From Bradyrhizobium sp. CCGB12 (GTDB lineage: Bacteria; Pseudomonadota; Alphaproteobacteria; Rhizobiales; Xanthobacteraceae), in the NCBI RefSeq assembly GCF_024199845.1, contig NZ_JANADO010000001.1:7998001-8062000 (forward strand): a stretch of DNA of 64,000 bases, in the 5' to 3' direction. The notes beneath the pieces are model-generated. The model did no database searches, was not told the origin of the DNA, and saw only the letters and a list, made by a program, of their open reading frames with translations. Positions 1-10,772 of this stretch are shown here, one piece after another. A program made the translations under genes and the position numbers. Numbering within the stretch: position 1 is the stretch's first letter; the number at the start of each line of letters is the position of its first letter.

Positions 1-2
1 TT

Positions 3-1793
3 TTCTACGCGGACCTGATCGCCCGCGACGGCGATCCGACGCGGCTTGATCTCGTGGTCGGCACGCTGCTCGCGGTGCTGATCTTCGAGGGCACGCGGCG
101 ACTGATGGGCGCCGCGCTGCCGCTGATGTGCGGCGCGTGCCTCGTCTACTGGTTCTTCGGGCAGTACCTGCCGTCGCCGCTCAACCATCGCGGCTATGAC
201 TTCGACCAGATCGTCACCCATCTGTCGTTCGGCACCGAAGGCTTTTACGGCGTGCCGATCTATGTCTCGGCGACCTACATCTTCCTGTTCATCCTGTTCG
301 GCTCGTTCCTGGAGCGCGCCGGCATGATCCAGCTCTTCACCGACGTCTCGCTCGGCCTGTTCGGCCGCACCCGCGGGGGACCCGCCAAGGTCGCGGTGTT
401 CGCCTCGGGCATGATGGGCACGATCTCGGGCTCCGGCGTTGCCAACGTCGTCACCGTCGGCCAGTTCACCATTCCCCTGATGATCAGGTTCGGCTACCGC
501 CGCGCGTTCGCCGCGGGCGTCGAGGCGACGGCCTCGATGGGCGGCCAGATCATGCCGCCGGTGATGGGCGCGGTCGCCTTCATCATGGCGGAGACGCTCG
601 GCGTCCAGTATTCGGAGATCGTCAAGGCGGCTGCGATCCCTGCGATCCTCTATTTCGCCTCCGCGTTCTGGATGGTGCACCTGGAAGCCGGCAAGCACGG
701 TCTCGTCGGCATGAAGCGCTCCGAGATCCCGAGCGCCTGGAAGGCGCTGGTGACGCGTTGGTACCTCGTGCTGCCGCTCGCAGCCCTCGTCTACATGTTG
801 TTCGAAGGCTTTACGCCGCTCTATGCCGGCAGCATGGGCCTTGCGCTGACGGTGACGCTGATCCTCGGCACCGCCATCACGACCGGCGCCTCCTCGAACG
901 TGATCCGTTACATTTTCTGGATCGGACTTGCGCTCGTCGTCGCGGCGCTGTCGCGTGACGGCCTGCAGATCGTGCCGGTGACGACCGTTGTGGTCGGTCT
1001 GATCGTGATCACGGCGTTCGTGCGCGGCGGCTTTGCGGCGTTGCGCGCCTGCCGCGATGCGCTCGCTGAAAGCGCGAAATCCGCCATCACCGTCGGCATG
1101 GCCTGCGCTATCGTCGGCGTCATCATCGGCATGATGTCGCAGACCGGCGTCGGCACCATCTTCGGCGGCTGGGTGATCGGGCTCGGCGAGAAGAGCCTGT
1201 TCCTGGCGCTGATCATGACCATGCTGCTGTCGATCCTGCTCGGCACCGGCATTCCGACCATCCCGACCTACATCATCACCGCTGCGCTCGCCGCGCCAGC
1301 GCTGGCGAAGCTCGGCGTGCCCTTGATCGCGAGCCACATGTTCGCATTCTATTACGGCATCATGGCCGACCTCTCGCCGCCGGTGGCGCTGGCCGCGCTC
1401 GCGGCCGCGCCGATCGCCAAGGAGAACCCGGACAAGATCGGCTGGGAAGCGATGCGCATCGCGCTCGCCGGTTACGTCATTCCCTTCATCTTCGTCTATT
1501 CGCCCGCCCTGATGCTGCAGGCCGGCGATCCCATGGCGGCCAAGCTCGGCTTTTATGGCGCGGTGGCGCTGGCGAGCTTCAAGGCGCTGGTGGCGATCGC
1601 GCTGTTCGGCATGGTCGCGATCGGCTTCCTGTTCACGCGGCTGACGCTGATCGAGCGTCTGGTCGCGCTCGGCGCCGCGCTCTGCCTGCTCGGCGAATTC
1701 CAGTTCAGCGACACTGCGGGCTTCGTGCTCGCCGCAGCGCTCGTGCTGTGGCAATGGCGGCAGCGTCCGCCTGTAACGGTCGAGGCGGCGTGA
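3..1793 (+). CDS. TRAP transporter fused permease (TAXI type), 3' part
   Basis: Fused small/large membrane subunit of a tripartite ATP-independent periplasmic (TRAP) importer, which moves organic acids using an ion gradient. The reading frame is open to the left edge, so the N-terminus lies outside the window; the GTG at 54 is internal. The remaining ~597 residues are almost entirely hydrophobic helices, with typical DctM-like stretches such as SGSGVANVVTVG, ASMGGQIMPPVMGA and LGTGIPTIPTYI. It overlaps the next gene (DUF1850) by 4 bp, an arrangement usual for TAXI TRAP loci; the TAXI binding protein would be expected upstream, outside the window. The substrate cannot be told from sequence. 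Confidence 0.93.
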   Translation, partial: FYADLIARDGDPTRLDLVVGTLLAVLIFEGTRRLMGAALPLMCGACLVYWFFGQYLPSPLNHRGYDFDQIVTHLSFGTEGFYGVPIYVSATYIFLFILFGSFLERAGMIQLFTDVSLGLFGRTRGGPAKVAVFASGMMGTISGSGVANVVTVGQFTIPLMIRFGYRRAFAAGVEATASMGGQIMPPVMGAVAFIMAETLGVQYSEIVKAAAIPAILYFASAFWMVHLEAGKHGLVGMKRSEIPSAWKALVTRWYLVLPLAALVYMLFEGFTPLYAGSMGLALTVTLILGTAITTGASSNVIRYIFWIGLALVVAALSRDGLQIVPVTTVVVGLIVITAFVRGGFAALRACRDALAESAKSAITVGMACAIVGVIIGMMSQTGVGTIFGGWVIGLGEKSLFLALIMTMLLSILLGTGIPTIPTYIITAALAAPALAKLGVPLIASHMFAFYYGIMADLSPPVALAALAAAPIAKENPDKIGWEAMRIALAGYVIPFIFVYSPALMLQAGDPMAAKLGFYGAVALASFKALVAIALFGMVAIGFLFTRLTLIERLVALGAALCLLGEFQFSDTAGFVLAAALVLWQWRQRPPVTVEAA

Positions 1794-2173
1794 GCCTCTG
1801 CTTCGCAACAATGGGCGGCGTGAAGGCGCTTACGCTGTCCGCCTTCACGCTGGCCTGGACGCATTCGATCGCGAAGGTCGAATGGCAGGAGGATTGGCGC
1901 GTCACGCCCGCCGGGCTCGAACTGGTGCAGGCCCGCGTCAAAGGTACCGGCCCCGGCATGGAGCCGCCGCCCGAGGCGCGGCTGGTCGACGGCTGGTTTC
2001 AATGGCAGCCGAACCGCGCGCCGATGTCGGAGGTGGTGCTCGGCAATTCGGGCGCGGCCGGAGAATGGCGGCTGTGCCATGAGGGAAGCTGCCAGACGCT
2101 TTCGGAGATTGTCGGCCATCAAGTCGGTGCTAACGTCACCACGATGAGCATCTGCGACCAACAGCAGAAATAG
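1790..2173 (+). CDS. DUF1850 domain protein (TRAP partner)
   Basis: Small protein of 127 residues matching the DUF1850 family, which is found next to fused TAXI-TRAP permeases and is of unknown biochemical role. I chose the GTG at 1790 because it makes a 4-bp GTGA overlap with the TRAP stop codon, implying translational coupling; a longer in-frame start at 1748 would run deep into the permease. The N-terminus has a short hydrophobic stretch (VKALTLSAFTLAW) that may be a signal or anchor. Two cysteines lie near the C-terminal half (LCHEGSCQ). The pairing with TRAP is established for the family; the function is not. Confidence 0.8.
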   Translation: MSLCFATMGGVKALTLSAFTLAWTHSIAKVEWQEDWRVTPAGLELVQARVKGTGPGMEPPPEARLVDGWFQWQPNRAPMSEVVLGNSGAAGEWRLCHEGSCQTLSEIVGHQVGANVTTMSICDQQQK

Positions 2174-2185
2174 GGGAGACACGCG

Positions 2186-2992
2186 ATGGATCGGCTCAAG
2201 GGCAAGGTTGCGATGGTGGTGGGGGCCGGCTCGATCGGTCCCGGCTGGGGCAACGGCAAGGCGACCGCGGTGACCTTTGCGCGCGAGGGCGCGCAGGTGT
2301 TTTGCGTCGATCGCAACGGCGCGGCGGCCGAGGAGACCGCGAAGATCATCACTGGCGAAGGTGGCAAGGCGACCGCGTTCACGGCCGACGTCGCGCGACA
2401 TGCCGAGATTGAGGCGATGGTGGCGGCGTGCCTCAAGGCCTATGGCCGCATCGACGTACTCGACAACAACGTCGGCATTGCCGAGATGGGCAGCGTAGTC
2501 GAGGTCGATGAGGAGAGCTGGGATCGCGTCTTCACCGTCAATCTCAAGAGCGCCTACCTCGCCATGAAGCATGTCATCCCCGTGATGGTGAAGCAGGGCG
2601 GCGGCTCGATCATCAACATCTCGTCGATTGCCTCGATCCGCCATGTCGGGATTTCCTATGTCAGCTACAACGCCAGCAAGGCGGCGATGAACCAGCTGAC
2701 GCGCTCCACCGCGATCGAGTTCGCCAAGCACCATGTCCGTGTCAACGCGATCCTGCCCGGCCTGATGAAGACGCCGATGGTCGAACATTCTGCCGGCCTT
2801 GCCGCCAGCTACGCCAAGGGCGACGTTGAGGCGATGTGGCGCGCGCGCGATGCCCAGGTGCCGATGGGTCACATGGGCGATGCCTTCGACGTCGCCAACG
2901 CCGCGCTGTTTTTGGCGTCGGACGAGTCGAAATATGTCACGGGGATCGAGCTCGTCGTCGACGGCGGGATCACGTGCAAGGCTGGGGCTTGA
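2186..2992 (+). CDS. SDR family oxidoreductase
   Basis: Short-chain dehydrogenase/reductase of 268 residues, NAD(P)-dependent. The N-terminal cofactor motif is an expanded glycine-rich loop (GAGSIGPGWGNG, residues 13-24), followed by NNVG (94-97), the catalytic Ser region IINISS (142-147) and YxxxK at Tyr161/Lys165. The C-terminal VTGIELVVDGG is typical of classical SDRs. A good ribosome site (AGGGGAG) precedes the ATG. It follows the TRAP/DUF1850 pair by 12 bp in the same direction, so it probably belongs to the same operon and may oxidise the imported substrate; that substrate is unknown. Confidence 0.92.
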   Translation: MDRLKGKVAMVVGAGSIGPGWGNGKATAVTFAREGAQVFCVDRNGAAAEETAKIITGEGGKATAFTADVARHAEIEAMVAACLKAYGRIDVLDNNVGIAEMGSVVEVDEESWDRVFTVNLKSAYLAMKHVIPVMVKQGGGSIINISSIASIRHVGISYVSYNASKAAMNQLTRSTAIEFAKHHVRVNAILPGLMKTPMVEHSAGLAASYAKGDVEAMWRARDAQVPMGHMGDAFDVANAALFLASDESKYVTGIELVVDGGITCKAGA

Positions 2993-3010
2993 GGCAATAC
3001 TGCAAGAACC

Positions 3011-3137
3011 GTCATCCTGAGGTGCGAGTAGCGCAGTGCTCATGCACTGCGCTGCGATCCTCGAAGGATGAACGGCCCGCTACAGCCGGGCCGCCGCCCT
3101 TCGAGGGCCGCTGAAGAAGCGGCCACCTCAGGGTGAC
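3011..3137. repeat. Palindromic intergenic repeat (CATCCTGAGG type)
   Basis: The segment begins GTCATCCTGAGG and ends CCTCAGGGTGAC, so its ends are near-perfect inverted repeats, with a GC-rich middle that contains further self-complementary parts. It lies between two convergent genes. Elements with these ends are common between genes in Bradyrhizobium-like genomes. It could fold as RNA and act as a bidirectional terminator, but no U-run is visible. Confidence 0.7.
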
Positions 3138-3170
3138 GGATTTTGCATTTGTGTTTCGGCTGCAGATTGT

Positions 3171-3941
3171 TCACTGCGCCAGCGCCAATATCCCACCGGC
3201 GAACGCGTGCCAGGCCGCCGTCTCGCTGATCGGCCAGTTCAGCACCTTTACCGCCAGCAGCGCGAGCGTGCCGTAGATGTAGACGGGATGCACGCGGCCT
3301 TCGGTGCGCCAGTCGCGCACCATGGCGACGACGAGCAAAAGAGATGCGACCACAGCCGGCGCGATGGTGACCGGCACCGGCGGCGGGCCCGGTGGTCCAG
3401 GAGGCGCGAGGAAGGTGAGGAACCAGCGCGCGATCGCGGCGTCGAGGATCGACACTGCAGCGAGCAGCATCAGGCGCTTGTGAATCTCCGGTTTGCGCGT
3501 GTTCATGATTGCGAGCAGGAACACCACGGCGAAGAACGCGATCCCGCTCATCGGCACGATCGAGAAGCCGATGCCGGCCTCCTTCTGCCCGAGCGCGGCG
3601 GCGTGCTGCATCACATGGACGGAGGCGAGGAAGCCGAAGATCGGCATCGCGGTCGCCAGCGACACGCCGGCGATGCCGAGCGAACGATGGTTGACCACGC
3701 GCCCGGAGGCGGCGAGCCAGGTCTGCAGCACGAAATAGAGCGACCAGGTGAAGAACAAGAGTCCGTGAAAATGGATCACGGGACTTGCGGAGAACGTCCG
3801 CTGCGCAAGCGGGATCCAATAAGTCGGTGCGAAGCCGAGAAACGCAGTGGCGGCGCAGGCCAGTGACATGTGGAGATAAAAATATCGTGCAGGCGACGCA
3901 TCTCGCGCGCGGACACGACGGTCGTCGATCAGAGTCGTCAT
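3171..3941 (-). CDS. Hypothetical multipass membrane protein
   Basis: Integral inner-membrane protein of 256 residues with about seven hydrophobic helices. I chose the ATG at 3941 (MTTLIDDRR) because the longer open frame to 4151 runs through an intergenic palindromic repeat and looks non-coding. Visible features are HFHGLLFFTWS, NHRSLGIAG and a Pro/Gly-rich loop (GPPGPPPVP, about residue 190). The layout recalls the broad DUF2306-like membrane families, but I cannot assign one with confidence. It is convergent with the SDR gene. No function can be assigned. Confidence 0.75.
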   Translation of the reverse strand: MTTLIDDRRVRARDASPARYFYLHMSLACAATAFLGFAPTYWIPLAQRTFSASPVIHFHGLLFFTWSLYFVLQTWLAASGRVVNHRSLGIAGVSLATAMPIFGFLASVHVMQHAAALGQKEAGIGFSIVPMSGIAFFAVVFLLAIMNTRKPEIHKRLMLLAAVSILDAAIARWFLTFLAPPGPPGPPPVPVTIAPAVVASLLLVVAMVRDWRTEGRVHPVYIYGTLALLAVKVLNWPISETAAWHAFAGGILALAQ

Positions 3942-3984
3942 CTGGAATGAGTCTGGGGACGAAGGGTTTGGTTCAAGCCCCCAC

Positions 3985-4150
3985 TGTCGTCCCGGACAAG
4001 CGCAGCGAAGCGGAGCGGAGATCCGGGACCCATAGCCACAGGAAGGGGTCGTAGCGCGAAGCTCGCAACTCCGAGTCTTCGCCAAACACGATTTCGTGGC
4101 TACGGGTCCCGGATCAGCGCGCGCTTTTTGCGCGCTTGTCCGGGACGACA
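3985..4150. repeat. Nested palindromic intergenic repeat
   Basis: The outer arms are GTCGTCCCGGACAAGCG and CGCTTGTCCGGGACGAC, and the inner arms are ATCCGGGACCCATAGCCAC and GTGGCTACGGGTCCCGGAT. The element sits between two minus-strand genes: 3' of the CPA1 antiporter (from 4174) and 5' of the membrane protein start (3941). It resembles the dispersed GTC-type repeats elsewhere in the window. Confidence 0.75.
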
Positions 4151-4173
4151 TCTGGTTTGTAACACCGGGTTGA

Positions 4174-5718
4174 TTATCCCCCCGCGCTCAATTCTGCGCG
4201 ATCGAGTTCCTCCTCGACTCTGTGAAACGCGTCGTCGCCGATCACTTCGGTGTCGCGCAGGCCGAGGATCGATTTGCGCGCGGCCTCGATTGCGCGCAGG
4301 CGCAGCGCATCGGCGGGCAAGCGGCCATGGGCGATGCCGCCGTTCGGATCGTCGTCCGCCTGCATCAGGATGGCGCGATATTCGAGCCGCAGGATTTCCG
4401 CTTCCTCCGACGGATCGTCCTCGATCGTATCGAGCGCGGCGCGATAGGCCACCGCGCGTGCCCGGGCGACCTCGATACCGACCGGATCGTCGTCCCTAAG
4501 GCCGAAGGCCAGGATCAGCGGCCGCAAGGTCAGGCCCTGGATGATCAGCGATCCCAGCACCACCGCAAAGGCGATGAAGACGATGAAGTCGCGATAGGGA
4601 AAGTTCTCCGGCAGTGCAAAGGCGGTGGCGAGCGTGACGAGGCCGCGCATGCCGCACCAGGAGATGATGAGGCCGCCTTTCGGCGAGGCGACGGCTTTCG
4701 GGTCTTTCGGGTGATAGATTCCGCGCGCGATCAGCACGCGCAGCGTGGTGCGATAGAACGTGATCCAGAGCAGCCGCACCAGCACGACCGTGAGCAGGAT
4801 CCAGGCCGCGGCCACGCAATATTCCCAGCGCACTTCCGCATCGAGGCGCGTCCAGATCGGGCGCATCTGCATGCCGATCAGCATGAAGGCAAGCACATTG
4901 AGGACGAATACGATCGTCTCCCACACCGCATAGGAGGGCACCCGCAGCCGTGCCGGCATGCGCGCCCCGGCCGTGCGCGCGACGGTGATGGCGTAGACGA
5001 CGATGGTGAGGATGCCGGAGAGACCGAGATGCTCGGCGGCAATCCAGACCATGAAGGTGGTGGCGAACTGCACGATGATCGCGCTTGGCGCTTCCTTCAC
5101 GCGCTCCAGGAACAGCGGGATGATGCGCCCGGCGAGAAGACCGGCGAGGACGCTGCCGACCAGCCCGAGCGCAATCGTCGGCGCGACCTCGCTCCATTTC
5201 AGGTGCTCCATCACGACCGCGCCGACCGCGATGCGATAGATCAGCAGCGCGCTGGCGTCGTTGAGCAGGCTTTCGCCCTCCAGCACCTTGACCATGCGGT
5301 AGGGCAGCTTGACCTGGCTCAGGATGGCGACAGCTGCCGCAGCATCGGGCGGCGCCACGATGGCGCCGAGCGCAATCGCGGCGGCCCAGGGCATGTCAGG
5401 CATCAGCCGGTGCGCGACGAAGGCCACGCCCACCGTGGTCAGGCCGACCGCGGCCACCACCAGGGTTGACACCGGAACCCAGTTGTTGCGCAAGTCGCGC
5501 AGCGAGGTGTCGAAAGCGGCATCCATCAGCACCGGTGCGACAAAAAGCGCCAATGCCAGGTCGGGTTCGAGCGTCCAGGACGGGCTGTTGGGCACGAAGG
5601 CGATCAGGGCACCGCCGATGGCGAGAAAGGTCGGGTAGGGGACCTTGATCCGCCGCGCCAGCGCCGATAATGCAACGGCGCCGAGCAGGAGGGCGATGAT
5701 CCATTCGAATGTCGACAC
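4174..5718 (-). CDS. CPA1-family Na+/H+ antiporter
   Basis: Monovalent cation:proton antiporter of 514 residues that exchanges cytoplasmic Na+ (or K+) for protons at the inner membrane. The N-terminal ~400 residues hold about 12 helices; the signatures are PPDAAAAVAIL and GESLLNDASALL (the conserved ND ion-site pair of CPA1) and SWCGMRGLVTLA. A cytoplasmic helical tail of ~110 residues follows. I chose the GTG at 5718 (MSTFEWIIALLL), which starts directly at the first helix; the extension to 5889 is low-complexity and overlaps the divergent TPR gene. The exact cation is not deducible. Confidence 0.9.
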   Translation of the reverse strand: MSTFEWIIALLLGAVALSALARRIKVPYPTFLAIGGALIAFVPNSPSWTLEPDLALALFVAPVLMDAAFDTSLRDLRNNWVPVSTLVVAAVGLTTVGVAFVAHRLMPDMPWAAAIALGAIVAPPDAAAAVAILSQVKLPYRMVKVLEGESLLNDASALLIYRIAVGAVVMEHLKWSEVAPTIALGLVGSVLAGLLAGRIIPLFLERVKEAPSAIIVQFATTFMVWIAAEHLGLSGILTIVVYAITVARTAGARMPARLRVPSYAVWETIVFVLNVLAFMLIGMQMRPIWTRLDAEVRWEYCVAAAWILLTVVLVRLLWITFYRTTLRVLIARGIYHPKDPKAVASPKGGLIISWCGMRGLVTLATAFALPENFPYRDFIVFIAFAVVLGSLIIQGLTLRPLILAFGLRDDDPVGIEVARARAVAYRAALDTIEDDPSEEAEILRLEYRAILMQADDDPNGGIAHGRLPADALRLRAIEAARKSILGLRDTEVIGDDAFHRVEEELDRAELSAGG

Positions 5719-5868
5719 GATGATCCCCGAAAACCGATTTGAGCGACGCCACAACGTAGCACCAATCCGGCCGTAAATGATCGATCCTGCGGCGACAAGG
5801 CAAGATTGAAGGCAAGGCTGAGGACAAGGCTGACGATAAGGCTGAAGGCAAGACTTCCCGACACGAGC

Positions 5869-6630
5869 ATGCGTTCTTTTCTCATTCAACTGTCAGGCGG
5901 CGGACTGCTTTGCGTGCTCTTGCTCGCCGCGGCCCATGCCGCGACGGGCACCGAGCCGGTCTCGGTGGCGCAGGTCGACGTCGCGCCATGCCTTGCGGCG
6001 GCCGCGGCCGACGACATGGACAAGGCCGTCGCAGCCTGCGCGGACGTGATCGACAACGAGAAGACGGCGAAGGAAGATCTGATCAAGGCGCTGATCGCCC
6101 GCGGCGCACTTTATGCGCGGCGTGACCAAATCGACCGAGCGATCGCCGACGACAGCCGCGCGCTTCTGCTCGATCCCGGCCTCGCGGACCTCTTCAACGC
6201 GCGCGGCGAACTCTGGCTGAAGAAGGGCGACAAGCCCAAGGCGGTGCAGGATTTCGGCGCGGCGCTCAGAATCGATCCGAACCACGCGAAAGCCAAGGCC
6301 AATCACAAGGCGATGGCGCGCGAGCTTGAGCGGATCGGCGCGCAGATGGCGGTCGCCGGCAAGCCCAGCTTCAATTGCGTGCGAGCGCGCCGTGCGGTGG
6401 AAAGGGTGATCTGCGGCAATCGCGAGCTCGCCGATCTCGACCGGGAGATTTTTGGGTCGAACGCGCGCGCGATCCGGGAGGCGCGCAATCCTGCCGAGGC
6501 GAAAGCGCTCCAGCGCGAGCAGGACGAGTTCATCGCCCGCCGCAATGCCGGTTACGGCCGGCCGGGATACGATCTAAAGAAGGCGATGCAGGAGCGCCTG
6601 CAGAGGATTAACGGGGTGGATGGGAATTGA
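5869..6630 (+). CDS. Secreted TPR protein with C-terminal LprI-like (DUF1311) domain
   Basis: Predicted periplasmic protein of 253 residues. The start at 5869 gives a clean signal peptide (MRSFLIQLSGG..., cleavage near AHA-A), unlike the longer frame from 5806. Residues ~45-150 contain three TPR-like helix pairs (for example AIADDSRALLLDP, AVQDFGAALRIDP). The C-terminal ~80 residues carry Cys-containing segments FNCVRARRAVERVICGN and the ending RPGYDLKKAMQERL, as in LprI/DUF1311 proteins, some of which inhibit lysozymes. It is divergent from the antiporter and 190 bp before a longer paralogue with the same ending. Confidence 0.8.
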   Translation: MRSFLIQLSGGGLLCVLLLAAAHAATGTEPVSVAQVDVAPCLAAAAADDMDKAVAACADVIDNEKTAKEDLIKALIARGALYARRDQIDRAIADDSRALLLDPGLADLFNARGELWLKKGDKPKAVQDFGAALRIDPNHAKAKANHKAMARELERIGAQMAVAGKPSFNCVRARRAVERVICGNRELADLDREIFGSNARAIREARNPAEAKALQREQDEFIARRNAGYGRPGYDLKKAMQERLQRINGVDGN

Positions 6631-6655
6631 GGCGGTCTTCGCCTCGTGAGAGGTC

Positions 6656-6738
6656 GTCATGCCCGGGCTTGTCCCGGGCATCCACGTTCTTTGGTCCGCG
6701 GCCAAGGCGTGGATGGCCGGGACAAGCCCGGCCATGAC
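6656..6738. repeat. Palindromic intergenic repeat (GTCATGCCCGGGC type)
   Basis: The element begins GTCATGCCCGGGCTTGTCC and ends GGACAAGCCCGGCCATGAC. It is the same family as the elements at 14503-14587 and 63478-63563, which share ends, spacing and a CATCCACG(T) inner block. It lies between the two TPR genes. Confidence 0.8.
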
Positions 6739-6819
6739 GGCGCCGACAGCCACCGAATTGAACCCATCCCTTGGCCGCGGCGACAACGGTGAGAACCCGA
6801 TGTCACGGAGCCCTATGCC

Positions 6820-8202
6820 ATGTGCGGCACGCATTCTTCCGCGCAGATGCCCTCGTTTGCGAAGATCTCGCCTCGCGCCTTCCTGCTCGGCGCGGCAATG
6901 AGCCTTGCCCTCGTCGCCTCCGCCTCGGCCGGCGCCGATTGCGTGCTGGGCAGCAAGGCTGCTCCCGCGGAACTGATCTCGGCGTGCAGCGCCATCATCG
7001 ACCAGAGCGCAAATCCGGGGTCTGACCGCTCCGCGGCGCTCGTCGCTCGCGCCGAAGCCAATGCGCGGACCTCCGGCGGCCTGTCGCAGGCGCTGCGCGA
7101 TCTCGACCGCGCCATCTCGCTCGACGGCAAGAATGCAAAGGCCTGGCGCGTGCGCGGCGACCTCTTGCGCGAGGCCGGCGGTGATCTCAATCGTGCCGCG
7201 GCCGATCTGACCAAGGCGATCGAGCTCGATCCACAGGATGCAGAGTCTTACGAGCTGCGCGGTGTCGTCTACACCAATCAGCGCCGGCTAGACCGTGCCA
7301 TTGCAGACTACGACCAGGCCATCAAGCTGAAGGCGGATTTCGCCCAGGCCTGGTCCGACCGCGGCGCGACCTTCTATCTGCGCGGCGACTACGACAAGGC
7401 CGTCGCTGACCTCAGCGAGGCGCTGCGGCTCGATCCGAACCGGGCACGCAGTTACACCAACCGCGGCGCCGCCTACAAGAAGCTCGGCGAGCTCGACAAG
7501 GCGATCGCAGACGACAGCGACGCGATCCGGCTCGATCCAAAGGTGCCGGAGTATTTCGACAACCGCGGTCTCACCTATGCCGCCATGAAGGAGTACGACA
7601 AGGCGATCGCCGATTACGATCAGGCGATCCGTCTCGAGCAGCGGGTGAACTTCCTGACCAACCGCGGCGACTCCTACCAGTTCAAGGGCGAACTCGGTGC
7701 TGCGCTGTCGGACTACAATGACGCGCTGAAACTCGATCCGAATTTTGCCAAGACCTACAACAACCGTGCCGTGCTCTACAAGAAGATGGGCGAGCGCAAG
7801 AAGGCGCTGGCCGACTACGAGGCGACGTTGCGGCTCGATCCCGCCAATGAGAACGCGCTCAACGGCCGCCGCGCGATGATCGCCGAGATCGCAAAATTTG
7901 GCGGCGAGCCGGCCCGAGTGCTGAACGCCGCTGCCAGCGACCCGTCGTTCGACTGCGCCTCCGCCAAGCGCGAGGTCGAGAAGGTGATCTGTGCCGATCC
8001 GCAGCTCGGCGTGCTCGACCGCCAGATCGCCGAGGCCTACGAGCGCGTGCTGAGGGCTTCGAAAGGACGTTTCGCGGGCGACCTGCGCAAGTCCCAGCGC
8101 GATTTCCTCGTCACGCGCGATGCGAGCTTCCGTCGCCCCGGCTACGATCTGAAGAAGGTCATGCAGGACCGCTTGCTGCGGCTGAACGCGATGGAAAGCT
8201 GA
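6820..8202 (+). CDS. Secreted TPR protein with C-terminal LprI-like (DUF1311) domain, long paralogue
   Basis: Predicted periplasmic protein of 460 residues. A signal peptide follows a short leader (FLLGAAMSLALVASASAGA); the ATG at 6847 is an equally plausible start. From about residue 85 to 350 there are at least seven TPR units with the recurring pattern AIADYDQAIKL / NRGxxY. The last ~80 residues repeat the LprI-like layout of the upstream gene: FDCASAKREVEKVICADP, then RPGYDLKKVMQDRLLRLN. The two genes are tandem paralogues differing mainly in TPR number. TPR repeats bind protein partners; the partner here is unknown. Confidence 0.85.
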   Translation: MCGTHSSAQMPSFAKISPRAFLLGAAMSLALVASASAGADCVLGSKAAPAELISACSAIIDQSANPGSDRSAALVARAEANARTSGGLSQALRDLDRAISLDGKNAKAWRVRGDLLREAGGDLNRAAADLTKAIELDPQDAESYELRGVVYTNQRRLDRAIADYDQAIKLKADFAQAWSDRGATFYLRGDYDKAVADLSEALRLDPNRARSYTNRGAAYKKLGELDKAIADDSDAIRLDPKVPEYFDNRGLTYAAMKEYDKAIADYDQAIRLEQRVNFLTNRGDSYQFKGELGAALSDYNDALKLDPNFAKTYNNRAVLYKKMGERKKALADYEATLRLDPANENALNGRRAMIAEIAKFGGEPARVLNAAASDPSFDCASAKREVEKVICADPQLGVLDRQIAEAYERVLRASKGRFAGDLRKSQRDFLVTRDASFRRPGYDLKKVMQDRLLRLNAMES

Positions 8203-8216
8203 GAGTCGGATCTTCA

Positions 8217-8240
8217 CCTCTCCCCGCCTGCGGCGAGAGG
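8217..8240. repeat. Short palindrome CCTCTCC...CGAGAGG
   Basis: An imperfect inverted repeat just after the TPR stop codon, CCTCTCCCCGC facing GCGGCGAGAGG. It is a fragment of a common dispersed repeat and could serve as a weak hairpin terminator. Confidence 0.4.
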
Positions 8241-8399
8241 GCGCCCTCCTCCAAAAGGCCCATTCTTTTCAGCTTGAACCGCGGCCCGTTCCCGGGAAAA
8301 TACCCTTCAAACACGGCCGGCAATTGATCCTGGTCATGGCGGGACGCTCGTCATGTCGCCAGGTCAGGCCGGGCGAACAAAGGGAACGGGAGCGCGGGA

Positions 8400-10310
<1,911 letters not shown>

Positions 10311-10320
10311 GGTCTGGGCC

Positions 10321-10394
10321 TGTCATTCCGGGGCGATGCGAAGCATCGAAGAATCTCGAGGTTCCTGGTGCTTACGCACCATCCCGGAATGACG
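10321..10394. repeat. Palindromic intergenic repeat (GTCATTCCGGGG type)
   Basis: The element starts TGTCATTCCGGGGCGATGCG and ends CATCCCGGAATGACGG. Its ends match the family seen at 59609-59712. It lies just after prpE and may also act as a transcript-end hairpin. Confidence 0.75.
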
Positions 10395-10457
10395 GTGTTG
10401 CCGACTTACAATCTCCGCATTCCGCGCTAAACAGGGTCGGCCAACAGGGGACCCCGT

Positions 10458-10727
10458 ATGCCACTCGCCACCGCGTCGCGCCTGCTCACGGCGGTTCTGC
10501 TCGCCATCGTTCTCTCCGCCTGCTCCGCGCGCTACCAGACGCCGGTGGCGATGGGCGGCGACGATGACGACGCGGTATGCCAGAGCCGCGGCTATGCGCA
10601 GGGCTCGCCGGAATATGTGTCCTGCCGCAAGGATCGCGATGTCCAGCGCAATGCGGCCACCGCCCGCGCCGACCGCCGTCAGCGCGATCTCGGCGAATAC
10701 ATGCTGAACCATCCCGAACGACCGTGA
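10458..10727 (+). CDS. Small lipoprotein
   Basis: An 89-residue protein with a lipoprotein signal peptide: hydrophobic LLTAVLLAIVL followed by the lipobox LSAC (Cys about 22). The mature part is short, with an acidic patch GGDDDD and two further cysteines (VCQSRGYAQGSPEYVSCRKD), then a basic, helical tail. It is probably anchored in the inner or outer membrane. It follows a repeat and is not evidently part of an operon. Small lipoproteins of this layout are common in Bradyrhizobium; no function is known to me. Confidence 0.7.
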   Translation: MPLATASRLLTAVLLAIVLSACSARYQTPVAMGGDDDDAVCQSRGYAQGSPEYVSCRKDRDVQRNAATARADRRQRDLGEYMLNHPERP

Positions 10728-10772
10728 ACGCCGGCGCGGAATGACCATGCCTCGCCGCTAGCTCGAAGGCGG

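Noticed and set aside
1553..3043. Long minus-strand open frame of 496 codons over the TRAP, DUF1850 and SDR genes
   Set aside because: It is antisense to well-supported genes and its product is Arg/His/Asp-rich low-quality sequence, a common artefact at high GC.
3942..4151. 70-residue N-terminal extension of the membrane protein at 3171
   Set aside because: It is encoded by a nested palindromic repeat and reads as non-coding sequence.
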